From CAG-964 sp902789345 (GTDB taxonomy: Bacteria > Bacillota > Clostridia > Oscillospirales > Acutalibacteraceae), in the NCBI GenBank assembly GCA_052117325.1, contig JBQKJJ010000002.1: 64,000 nt of DNA. One strand, 5' to 3'. The notes under the pieces were generated by a model. The model was not told where the DNA came from. It worked only from the letters and a program-made list of their open reading frames with translations, and did no database searches. A program made the translations under genes and the position numbers. Numbering within the stretch: the stretch's first letter is position 1; every line of letters starts with the position of its first letter. This document shows, piece by piece, positions 1 through 8,400 of this stretch.

Positions 1-220
1 CGCTGTTAATAATAGCTGACGGCTTGTACTGCATAATCATAGCCTGTGTACACATAGCCGCATTAACCTTGCCTACGCCGCACTGTGCCAAAACACAGTC
101 TTTGCCGTTTATACTGCCTTTATAAAAGGTTATTTGGCTTATTTCGGTTTCTTCAATATTGTCCATTAATTTTTTAACGCCTTCAATTTCAATATCCAAC
201 GCACCTATAATTCCCAGCAT
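1..220 (-). CDS. mtnN: MTA/SAH nucleosidase, N-terminal part (runs off the window)
   Basis: This is the N-terminal 73 codons of a 5'-methylthioadenosine/S-adenosylhomocysteine nucleosidase, which recycles by-products of SAM-dependent methylation. The translation opens MLGIIGALDIEIEGVKKLM and continues through ITFYKGSING and CGVGKVNAAMCTQ, matching the opening of the Pfs/MtnN family (Gly-Ile-Ile-Gly-Ala start, then the GxGKVNAA stretch). The ATG at 218-220 follows an AAGGAG ribosome binding site. The gene continues past base 1, so the catalytic acid/base residues of the C-terminal half cannot be checked. The rsmE gene ends 26 bases upstream on the same strand, so the two are probably co-transcribed; a SAM-dependent methyltransferase next to a SAH-salvage enzyme makes sense. 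Confidence 0.85.
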   Translation of the reverse strand, partial: MLGIIGALDIEIEGVKKLMDNIEETEISQITFYKGSINGKDCVLAQCGVGKVNAAMCTQAMIMQYKPSAIINS

Positions 221-246
221 AACAATCTCCTTACTTTTTATATCTG

Positions 247-972
247 CTAACCAAGATTTCCCGTTTCATACATTATAACAGAAAGTGCCGTAAGCGGCGC
301 AGTTTCTGCCCTTAGCACACGCTTGCCCAGGGTAGCAGCACTACCGCCTTTGCTTACCACAGAATCCACCTCTGTTTGCTCAAAACCACCCTCTGAGCCA
401 ATAAATATATTAACATTTTGGGCTGTTTTGTCAATAACATTTCCTATATGCTCACCGCCGCACTCATAAAAAATTATATTACAGCAGCTATCCTCAAGGC
501 TTGCTACGGCCTGTTTAAAGGTTTGTGCCTGTTTAACCTGCGGTATAACTCCCCTGCGTGACTGCTGTGCGGCCTGCAGTGCAATTTTTTGCCAGCGTTC
601 CACTTTTTTTCTCAAGGACTTTTCGTCCGGCCTTGAAATACACCGTGCCGAAATAACCGGCACTATGCTTGTTACCCCCAGTTCTACTGCTTTTTGTACA
701 ATAAAATCCATTTTATCTCCCTTTGGCAATGCCTGATAGAGGGTTACTGCCACATTGGGTTCGTTTTGGCACTTAAACTTGCTATTAACCTTAACAGTGA
801 TATTTCCCGGCACTATATTTTCTATAGTTGTACTGTACTGCATACCACAGCTGTCTACAAGGGTTATTTCCTCGCCGATTTTCATTCGCAAGGACTTTTC
901 AATGTGTTTTGCGTTTTCTCCTGTTATAGTGTAAGTATCTTCATTAAATGGCTCTGTAAAAAACCATGCCAT
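247..972 (-). CDS. rsmE: 16S rRNA (uracil1498-N3)-methyltransferase RsmE
   Basis: This enzyme transfers a methyl group from SAM to N3 of U1498 in 16S rRNA and belongs to the SPOUT (knotted) methyltransferases. The protein starts MAWFFTEPFNEDTYTITGE, has the PUA-like N-terminal region with HIEKSLRMKIGEE, and ends in the SPOUT signatures FIGSEGGFEQTEVD and TLGKRVLRAETAP, which form the SAM-binding knot. I chose the ATG at 970-972 over an in-frame start 17 codons upstream, because a GGGGTG site precedes it and the shorter 241-residue product matches the family. It lies between ogt and mtnN on the same strand. Nothing is missing from the catalytic core. Confidence 0.93.
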   Translation of the reverse strand: MAWFFTEPFNEDTYTITGENAKHIEKSLRMKIGEEITLVDSCGMQYSTTIENIVPGNITVKVNSKFKCQNEPNVAVTLYQALPKGDKMDFIVQKAVELGVTSIVPVISARCISRPDEKSLRKKVERWQKIALQAAQQSRRGVIPQVKQAQTFKQAVASLEDSCCNIIFYECGGEHIGNVIDKTAQNVNIFIGSEGGFEQTEVDSVVSKGGSAATLGKRVLRAETAPLTALSVIMYETGNLG

Positions 973-1089
973 ATTATCACCCCACAATAATATATCAGAA
1001 TTATATATTTTTTGCAAACCCAAACTTAGGTATAATATACACTTGCCAATCTGTTTTGTAATTTTGTTATTTCAGCTTAGTTAAAGCCA

Positions 1090-1584
1090 CTACATTGCTC
1101 TCCATACGCAGCAATTCTTTTTTCTCTCTATTCCGCCGCCGTAGCCTGTTAAGCTACCCTTTGAGCCAACCACCCTGTGGCACGGTACTATAATTGATAT
1201 AGGGTTATGCCCTACTGCATTGCCTACAGCCTGTGCAGACATTTTTTCTATTCCCCGTTGTTTTGCTATAGTCCTTGCTATATCTCCGTAGGATACAGTT
1301 TCACCGTAAGGAATATCCAAAAGCATTTTCCACACTGTCATTCTAAAATCAGTACCATTTAGCAACAAAGGCGGCGTAAAATCCGGAATTTTATTATGAA
1401 AGTAAATATCCAGCCAACGCACCGCCTGTTCTGTAGCATCTGTAGCTTGATTCATGTATTTTTCAGAAAGGGTTTCACCAAAAAATCTTGAATTTTCAAA
1501 CCATATGCCTGTTACCAAGGTTTCATTGGAAGCAATGGTGATACTCCCTAAAGGGGATTTATATTCCTGTATGTAATCCAACAC
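1090..1584 (-). CDS. ogt: Methylated-DNA--protein-cysteine methyltransferase, C-terminus altered by an apparent frameshift
   Basis: This is a suicide DNA-repair protein that moves the alkyl group from O6-methylguanine onto its own cysteine. The active-site motif IIVPCHRVVGS is intact and is followed by GSLTGYGGGIERKK, both standard for Ogt/AdaB. The last residues (NCCVWRAM) do not look like the family. On the coding strand a run of six A (1118-1123) follows the ERK codons; adding one A restores ELLRMESNVV and extends the protein to a stop at 1067-1069, which is the usual family ending. The gene is therefore either frameshifted in nature or carries a homopolymer sequencing error. The active site is upstream of the shift, so the protein could still work. 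Confidence 0.88.
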   Translation of the reverse strand: MLDYIQEYKSPLGSITIASNETLVTGIWFENSRFFGETLSEKYMNQATDATEQAVRWLDIYFHNKIPDFTPPLLLNGTDFRMTVWKMLLDIPYGETVSYGDIARTIAKQRGIEKMSAQAVGNAVGHNPISIIVPCHRVVGSKGSLTGYGGGIERKKNCCVWRAM

Positions 1585-1649
1585 TGCACCTCCTTAACCA
1601 GAAATTAATTATTTATAACCTAACCAAATTATAACATTAAAACACAAAA

Positions 1650-1681
1650 ACAACCACACCCTACTGCAAGAATGTGGTTGT
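1650..1681 (-). terminator. Rho-independent terminator after ilvD
   Basis: ACAACCACA and TGTGGTTGT form a perfect 9-bp stem with a 14-base loop. T-runs flank it on both strands, so it could work in both directions. It lies just past the ilvD stop. Confidence 0.75.
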
Positions 1682-1713
1682 TTTTTGTTATGTGTTATTA
1701 GTATTCGTAAAAA

Positions 1714-3390
1714 TTATTGGTTTACATCAAGAATTGCGCCTGTGTTGCCGGATGTAACCATTGCGGCATATCTAGCCAAATAGCCTGTTTTAATTCTTGG
1801 CTCTTTCGGCTGCCACTCTTTTCTTCTTTCTGCAAGCTCTTCGTCTGAAAGCTTAACATTAATCTTGTTTGCCATAATATCTATAGAGATTATATCGCCG
1901 TCCTTAATTAATGCAATAGGACCGCCTACTGCTGCTTCAGGAGATACATGACCGATAGCTGCACCTCTGGTAGCGCCCGAAAAACGACCGTCTGTAATAA
2001 GTGCAACTGTGCTTCCTAAGCCTCTGCCCATAATAGCCGATGTAGGGTTAAGCATTTCTCTCATACCAGGGCCGCCCTTTGGTCCCTCGTAGCGAATTAC
2101 AACAACATCGCCATCGTGGATTTGGTCGCCCATTATAGCTTTCATAGCGTCCTCTTCACAGTCAAATACTCTGGCAGGACCTTCGTGTACAAGCATTTCA
2201 GGAGCAACCGCACTTCTTTTAACAACACATGAATCAGGAGCAATATTACCTCTTAGAACTGCTATACCACCTGTTTTGCTGTAAGGGTTATCAACAGGTC
2301 TAATAACCTCCGGGTTCTTATTTTTGCAAAGAGCAATATTTTCGCCTACAGTTTTACCTGTAACTGTCATACAATCTGTATGTAAAAGTCCAAGCTTATT
2401 AACCTCGTTCATAACAGCGTAAACGCCGCCTGCCTCATTAAGGTCTTCCATATGGTGAGGGCCTGCAGGAGCAAGATGACATAGGTTAGGTACTTTATCA
2501 CTAATTTTATTTGCAATATCTAGGTTAATTTCTATGCCTGCCTCGTGTGCAATAGCCGGTAGGTGCAGCATACTGTTTGTACTGCAGCCAAGAGCCATAT
2601 CAATAGTAAGAGCATTTTCAAATGCCTCTTGAGTCATAATGTCACGAGGCTTAATGTCCCTCTTTAGCAGCTCCATAATCTGCATACCTGCCTTTTTAGC
2701 AAGGCGGATTCTCTCTGAATATACAGCCGGAATAGTACCGTTGCCACGCAAGCCCATACCAAGAACTTCTGTAAGGCAGTTCATAGAGTTTGCTGTGTAC
2801 ATACCTGAACATGAACCGCATGTTGGACAGGTTTTTTCTTCATATTCTGTCAGCTCTTCCTCTGAAATCTTGCCCGCTGCATAAGCACCAACAGCTTCAG
2901 AAGCAGCCGAAAAACTAACCTTGCAGCCGTTTACCGTACCTGCAAGCATAGGACCGCCGCTTACGAAAATTGTAGGAATATTCATTCTGGCAGCTGCCAT
3001 TAACAAACCCGGAACATTCTTGTCGCAGTTTGGAATCATAACCAATGCGTCAAAGCCGTGTGCCATTGTCATACACTCTGTAGAATCAGCTATTAGGTCA
3101 CGGGTTACAAGTGAATATTTCATTCCCTGGTGTCCCATAGCGATTCCGTCACATACTGCTATAGCCGGGAAAACAGCCGGAGTACCGCCTGCCATAGCTA
3201 CACCAAGCTTTACAGCCTCTGTAATCTTGTCAATATTCATATGTCCCGGAACAATTTCATTAAATGAACTTACAATACCTATAAGGGGTCTTTTCTGCTC
3301 CTCTGCTGTAAATCCAAGAGCATTAAAAAGTGTTCTGTGTGGTGCATTTTGAGCGCCGTTTTTTATTGCGTCACTTCTCATCTCATACAA
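1714..3390 (-). CDS. ilvD: Dihydroxy-acid dehydratase
   Basis: IlvD removes water from 2,3-dihydroxy-isovalerate and 2,3-dihydroxy-3-methylvalerate, the third common step of valine and isoleucine synthesis. The 558-residue protein is full length. Fe-S ligands are visible at Cys122 (NCDKNVPG) and in CPTCGSCSGM (Cys191, Cys194), and DGRFSGATRGAAIGH near the C-terminus is the classic signature. The first ATG is chosen because AAAGGA sits four bases before it; the next in-frame ATG (codon 4) would be too far from that site. No other ilv or leu gene is adjacent. A consensus promoter lies about 90 bases upstream and a terminator follows, so it looks monocistronic. Confidence 0.97.
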   Translation of the reverse strand: MYEMRSDAIKNGAQNAPHRTLFNALGFTAEEQKRPLIGIVSSFNEIVPGHMNIDKITEAVKLGVAMAGGTPAVFPAIAVCDGIAMGHQGMKYSLVTRDLIADSTECMTMAHGFDALVMIPNCDKNVPGLLMAAARMNIPTIFVSGGPMLAGTVNGCKVSFSAASEAVGAYAAGKISEEELTEYEEKTCPTCGSCSGMYTANSMNCLTEVLGMGLRGNGTIPAVYSERIRLAKKAGMQIMELLKRDIKPRDIMTQEAFENALTIDMALGCSTNSMLHLPAIAHEAGIEINLDIANKISDKVPNLCHLAPAGPHHMEDLNEAGGVYAVMNEVNKLGLLHTDCMTVTGKTVGENIALCKNKNPEVIRPVDNPYSKTGGIAVLRGNIAPDSCVVKRSAVAPEMLVHEGPARVFDCEEDAMKAIMGDQIHDGDVVVIRYEGPKGGPGMREMLNPTSAIMGRGLGSTVALITDGRFSGATRGAAIGHVSPEAAVGGPIALIKDGDIISIDIMANKINVKLSDEELAERRKEWQPKEPRIKTGYLARYAAMVTSGNTGAILDVNQ

Positions 3391-3475
3391 TCCTTTCTTA
3401 CAATCTTATTTCTAATATATTTTGCAAGGAATATATTTTAAAAAGAATATACTCTACCCTGTGGGATTTATTATC

Positions 3476-3504
3476 ATTATAAAATTAATAATTGTTACTG
3501 TCAA
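3476..3504 (-). promoter_or_regulatory. Consensus SigA-type promoter for ilvD
   Basis: On the minus strand TTGACA (3504-3499) and TATAAT (3481-3476) are both perfect and separated by 17 bases. The -10 box lies 86 bases before the ilvD start. No T-box or leader peptide was recognised in the remaining leader. Confidence 0.75.
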
Positions 3505-3551
3505 GAAGTATTGCCGCATAAGTAAAGAATGTTTTAATAGCTTTTGCAATT

Positions 3552-3583
3552 AAAAAAGCAAGCAACGCTACAGTGCTGCTTGC
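3552..3583 (-). terminator. Terminator of the cohesin-dockerin gene
   Basis: On the minus strand GCAAGCA and TGCTTGC form a stem followed immediately by six T. The same stem core recurs in the hairpin after the large scaffoldin gene (5422-5452). Confidence 0.8.
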
Positions 3584-3623
3584 CCTTGTGAAAACTCACA
3601 TTTTTATTTTTGTTAAGTTTTTA

Positions 3624-4319
3624 TTACTCTAATATTAATGCCCTTAGCATCGTAACATCGTTAGCATCAAACTTACCGTCTTTATTCAGGTCATTTTTTG
3701 CTATTTCCTCTGCGGTCATATCATCTGCATGAACATATTTACCGGCTATTATTAAATAGTCAGAAACTGTTACAGCATTGTCACCATCTAAGTCGCCAAC
3801 CAAAGTTTCCGGCTGAGCTGGTGCTTCTGTTTCAGGGGTAGAAACAACTTCTAATTTCTCTGTAAATTTGTCTGTAATTTGCTCAAAATTATTATTAACT
3901 ATATCTGTAATACTGTAGTTAAATGGCAGTTCATCTGCCGCAGCGTCCTCGTTAAGTACAAACTCTACAGCAGCAACAAGCTGTCCGCCGCTTATCATAT
4001 AATCCATTCTTCCCAATGCGGCACAAATTCTCAAATTGTCCGATTCGTCCTTAACTTGAGTAATAGCATCATTTAGGAAGCTGTATGTTGTTGACTGATT
4101 GAAAGACAGCTTATCGGAATTATATTTAACTATAAAGTCAATACCGCAAAAATCGCTGTCAACATCTGAAGGCAAATATAGTGAGTATCTAAATACTGTG
4201 CCTGCCTTATATTGGCCTTTTTCAGGATTGACCTGGGCTGATGCAGTCACTGCAAACAAAGATGTTACTATAATCAGCACACCCACAAATGACGCTAATA
4301 ACTTTTTAACTTGATTCAT
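3624..4319 (-). CDS. Secreted cohesin-dockerin adaptor protein
   Basis: This is a 231-residue exported protein. Residues 1-29 are a signal peptide (basic MNQVKKLL, hydrophobic core, TASAQ cleavage area). Residues about 35-155 read as one cohesin-like beta-sandwich (FCGIDFIVKYNSDKLSF, then LVAAVEFVL). After a Pro/Glu-rich linker comes a type I dockerin at about 173-231, with two calcium loops beginning DLDGDNAVTVSDY and DLNKDGKFDANDV. One cohesin plus one dockerin is the layout of adaptor scaffoldins, which dock into an anchoring protein and present one site for an enzyme. It is the third of three cohesin genes on this strand and has its own terminator. Binding specificity cannot be read from sequence. 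Confidence 0.82.
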   Translation of the reverse strand: MNQVKKLLASFVGVLIIVTSLFAVTASAQVNPEKGQYKAGTVFRYSLYLPSDVDSDFCGIDFIVKYNSDKLSFNQSTTYSFLNDAITQVKDESDNLRICAALGRMDYMISGGQLVAAVEFVLNEDAAADELPFNYSITDIVNNNFEQITDKFTEKLEVVSTPETEAPAQPETLVGDLDGDNAVTVSDYLIIAGKYVHADDMTAEEIAKNDLNKDGKFDANDVTMLRALILE

Positions 4320-4410
4320 TCTGTTCAGTTCCTTTCAAATAACGAATTTTTAAAAATTCATTATTACTTTTGTTATTCTTCCAACCTACAAAACCTAACG
4401 GAACTAATAC

Positions 4411-5127
4411 TTAATCACTGACGCTGTCTGCCTGCTTTTGTTTTTTCTTTTTATATACAATAGCAACTACCACAAGTACCACTGCTGCTGCGGCAACACC
4501 TACAATAGCCCATATCATAAACGGGTTACTGTTGTTTGTGTTGTTGTCATTTACAACGGATGCGGTATCTGCAGTTGCAGAGTCCTGCTTTATTGCGTCC
4601 ATACCGTCTACAGGATTTACGATTTCACCGTCATATTTGCCCTTTTCAATTTGTTCATTTATTGAATAGTCAGATGAGGTCATATCCTTTAAATCTGTAT
4701 CGTACATTTCGGACACAGCTATTTTTATTTCATTATCTGAAGCCTTTTCTTTTACCGTAAAAGATGCTGAAATAAGTAGCTTTTCTTCTTTAAAATCAAA
4801 ACCCTTTGCGGCGTCAATGGCTGCAAATTTTATTGACCCTGTTTTTTCGGAATTGGCAATGGTTTGTCCCAGATTTGGTACATTAATACTGCTTTTATCC
4901 AATTCCAAAGAATTGCTGTCGTACTTAATCTCAGCATTTATGCCGGAACAGTTTTTGTCCGCCTTTAGTTTCACAGTAAATGTAACTGTATCTCCCTCGT
5001 TAAATTCCTTTGAATTAACGGTAACAGTATTTGCGGCAAAGGCCGTAATCACACTCATAGCAATAATTACGGTAGCTGCTGCAAAGCAAGTTATTATTCG
5101 ACTGGCTATATGGCTGTTTTTCCTCAC
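4411..5127 (-). CDS. Membrane-anchored single-cohesin surface protein
   Basis: This is a 238-residue protein with an N-terminal signal segment (about 12-32), one cohesin-like module at about 33-150 (NSKEFNEGDTVTFTVKL, INAEIKYDSNSLELD, KLLISASFTVKE), an Asp/Asn/Thr-rich spacer, one transmembrane helix at about 203-225 (IWAIVGVAAAAVVLVVVAIV) and a short basic tail KKKKQKQ. The topology puts the cohesin outside and ties it to the membrane. That is the role of an anchoring scaffoldin, though a membrane helix replaces the more common sortase motif; no LPxTG is present. It lies between the adaptor and the large scaffoldin. Cohesin assignment is by fold pattern only. Confidence 0.78.
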   Translation of the reverse strand: MRKNSHIASRIITCFAAATVIIAMSVITAFAANTVTVNSKEFNEGDTVTFTVKLKADKNCSGINAEIKYDSNSLELDKSSINVPNLGQTIANSEKTGSIKFAAIDAAKGFDFKEEKLLISASFTVKEKASDNEIKIAVSEMYDTDLKDMTSSDYSINEQIEKGKYDGEIVNPVDGMDAIKQDSATADTASVVNDNNTNNSNPFMIWAIVGVAAAAVVLVVVAIVYKKKKQKQADSVSD

Positions 5128-5476
5128 TATAGAATTCCTCCATACTGATTATATAAATGATATTTTTTCTACGCACTGTTTAATCGTCTATTTTTTTGAT
5201 AAGCCCACAAATTCAGCAAGCAATAAAGTGAAATATTGATATGCTTACATTAACTCTGTAAAAAATAAAAATCTCTTTTGCCACACATCTGCAAAGACTT
5301 AACTTTACATATACATACACCGGCCCCTGCTACCTGTAAATATTCGTTTACAACAAAAGGCCTTGGTAAGATTTTCAGCTTGCCTTAATAACTAAATAAC
5401 AATATCATAAAATAAACGAAATAGCAAGCACCACAGATTGCAGTGCTTGCTAAGACAAATTGGATTTACCGATTAA
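5128..5476. other. Intergenic gap between two cohesin genes
   Basis: The 349 bases contain the scaffoldin terminator at 5422-5452. I see no other gene, RNA or clear promoter. Confidence 0.5.
5422..5452 (-). terminator. Hairpin after the large scaffoldin gene
   Basis: TAGCAAGCAC and GTGCTTGCTA form a perfect 10-bp stem with an 11-base loop. The T-tract on the minus strand is weak (TTTCGTTTATTTT), so termination is likely but may be leaky into the downstream cohesin genes. Confidence 0.6.
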
Positions 5477-8400
5477 TTAAGATATCAGTTTCTTCAAAGC
5501 TGAAATATCGCTCATATTAAATCTGCCGTCACCGTTTATATCAGCCGCCTCAAGCTGCTCGGCTGTAATGTGGTCTATCTTTAGATACCAAGAACAAATT
5601 ACTGTGTAGTCACTCATTGTTACACTGCCGTCATTGTCCAGGTCGCCAAGAAGTCTCTTAGGCTCTACACGAACATAGCTTTCAAAAGCTGAACCGTTTT
5701 TCGGCTGGTACTCATCGTCAACATATGTTAAGCTGCTGCCGTTAATATCGCAAAGCTCTCTCATTCTGTATGAAAGTGTAGTTGTACAATCCTCTTTAGC
5801 AATAAACTGCAAGCAAATTAGCTTTTGAACTGTTCCTGTGTTGTAGTTTAAGCCCTTTGACAAATCATCAATGCTCTTAACATTGTTATATACTGCCTCA
5901 CCAGGAATCTGTGTTGAGCTTAGGAATATATCACCAGGGAATACGCTTGGTTTTACAGCGCTGTCACCCAGTGCGTAATCTATCTGTGCAGTACCTGATG
6001 CAAAGCCGTTATTCTCGGCAAATTCTTTGTTGATTTCAAGCTTGTCGTTATCATAGAACATATCTACTGTCCAACCTGAAATATCAATACCTGTTGAAGG
6101 TAATACCAATTCTACCCAATAATCAACCTTGTCACCCTTCTTAACAGTTACCTCTGTTGCAGCTGTAGTTGGTCTCTGTGTAGGCTGCTCTGTAGGAGTT
6201 GTAGGTGTAGTTGGTGTTGTAGGTGTTGTAGGTGTAGTTGGTGTAGTTGGAGTTGTTGGAGTTGTAGGTGTAGTTGGTGTTGTTGGTGTTGTAGGCTGTT
6301 CGCTGGAAACGATCTTATAATCCTGACCGAACTTAGCACCGTCTGCAGCCTGGTATGTACCGTCAATATATGCATTGTCTAGGTCTACATCGCACATTTC
6401 TCTTAGTCTGTAGCTTAGGTTAATTGTGCCTGTTTCCTTAGCTGTGTACTGTACGCATATTAGCTTCTGAGTAGAACCTGTGTTTAGTCCCAATGAAGAA
6501 TGTACAGCGCTTACAAATGAAACTCTTGCCTTTGTATCCTTAATGTCAAGCATACTTCCGCCAGGAAGTGCTGCAGGTGTTGTAGTGTTGCCTATTGCAT
6601 AATCAATAGCTGCTGTACCGCAAGCATAACCTGCTGTTGCAAATGAAGAATCATATTCAAGCTTATTGCTGTCATATAGGAAGTCAACAACCCAGCCTGA
6701 TACATCTTTACCGCTTTTTGGAATATTTACTTCTGCCCAGTAAGCAACCTTGTCGCCCTTCTTAACAGAAATTTCCTTAGCTGCTGTTGTTGGAGCTGTC
6801 AGCCATTCGTCTGTTGATGGATCTGTTGGTGTTGTTGGGTCTGTTGGTGTTTCGCCGCTTACAACAGCACTGTTGCTGCTTGAAACCTTTGTTGTTACAG
6901 GTTGTCCTGTCTGTGAGTTATACTGGTTTTCAGCGTCAAGACCAATAGCCTCTTTCATCTTATAAGAAATAGTAGCTGTTCCTGCTTTCTTAGCTACAAA
7001 TGAAACAGTAATTAGGTTCTTCTGTGTTGTAAAGTCGTAAGTTGTAGTAGGTGTACCGATACCAACTGTAGAAATCAGTCCGTCTTCCTCGGTTCTCTGC
7101 TGTGTCATTCCTGAAATGTTAGGGAATGATACTGAATTTACTGTAAGTAGTGATGAATCATAGTTAATATCTGTTCTAAAGCCGTAAAGCTTTTCAGCAA
7201 ACTTAAAGTCAACCTTGTAAGTTACTGTGTCGCCGGCTTTAAATGTAACCTTTGTTGAACCTGTTGTTGCATCCTCTGTGCCACTCTGAACAACAGCGTT
7301 CTGTGAAATTGACAAACCGCTTACAGGCTTAGCATTTACTACAAGGTCGTTTTCGTTATCGTCAATCATTTCGTTGATAGTGTAGCTAATCTTGTATGTG
7401 CCTGCCTTCTTAGCTGTAAAGCGTACTGTCTGAATTGTAGTATTGCTTTCTGCTGTATAGCAGTCATTTGCAGGTGCAAGTGCAATAGCACTGATCTTGC
7501 CTGCAGTTGTAGTATTAACTATCTCTGTACCCTTGTTTGAACCAAGAGTATCTACACCGTCTTTACTGTATGTAGTATCAAGTGCAAAAGCAGAAGCGTC
7601 GTAATTTGTTGTTATGTTATAAGAACCAATCTTCTTTGATGTTTTTGCATCTACAGTAAATGTAACTGTATCTCCTGCCTTTACAGTAACAGATTTTTCA
7701 CCGGTTACCTGTGTTCCAGGAGTGGTTGGTGTAGTAGGTGTCTGTGTTGGAGTAGTTGGAGTAGTTGGAGTAGTTGGAGTGGTTGGTGTAGTAGGTGTCT
7801 GTGTTGGTGTTGTTGGTACTTGTGTTGGATCTGTTGGGTGGATGTTTGTACCTACATAAGCAAACGGAGCTGTAACATTGTCCTCGTCGCTCTTCTCTTT
7901 ACTGTTCTTCTCATGGGAGGCACCTGCATCACTTTGGTCTGCATTGTCATTCATTGACAAATCATAAGGCAGACAGTCCATACCGGACTTACCAAATGTG
8001 GCAATGTTCATAATGCCGACACCTTTAGATTCAATGTCGCTCTTTGTAACGCCAAGAATTGAAAGCGGAATAGACATCTCATAGTGGAAGTCCATTCCAT
8101 CGCTGTTGTGGCCCTTTGTATTAAAGTCAACCCAAGCAGCACTTTGGTTGCACATATCGCCTATGACTCTGTTGTGACTTTGACCATAACCGCCGTCAAT
8201 GCCGTAAACATTTTTGCTGACTATACCATCACCATATTTGAAGTTAATACCTGCTGTTGATGAATTGTAAACTTCCTTTGGATTAAGGCCTGTGCTGTCA
8301 CCTGAGTATACAAAAGGTCCGTTTGAACCGTTTGTAGAAATTGCAATAAGTCTGTTAAAGCTTCTGTCAATAGTAATACCTGAATCCCAAATAGTACCTG

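Noticed and set aside
6169..6303. Plus-strand Val-Gly-rich and minus-strand His-Leu-Gln-rich open frames across the scaffoldin linker
   Set aside because: They are shadows of the Pro-Thr repeat read in other frames.
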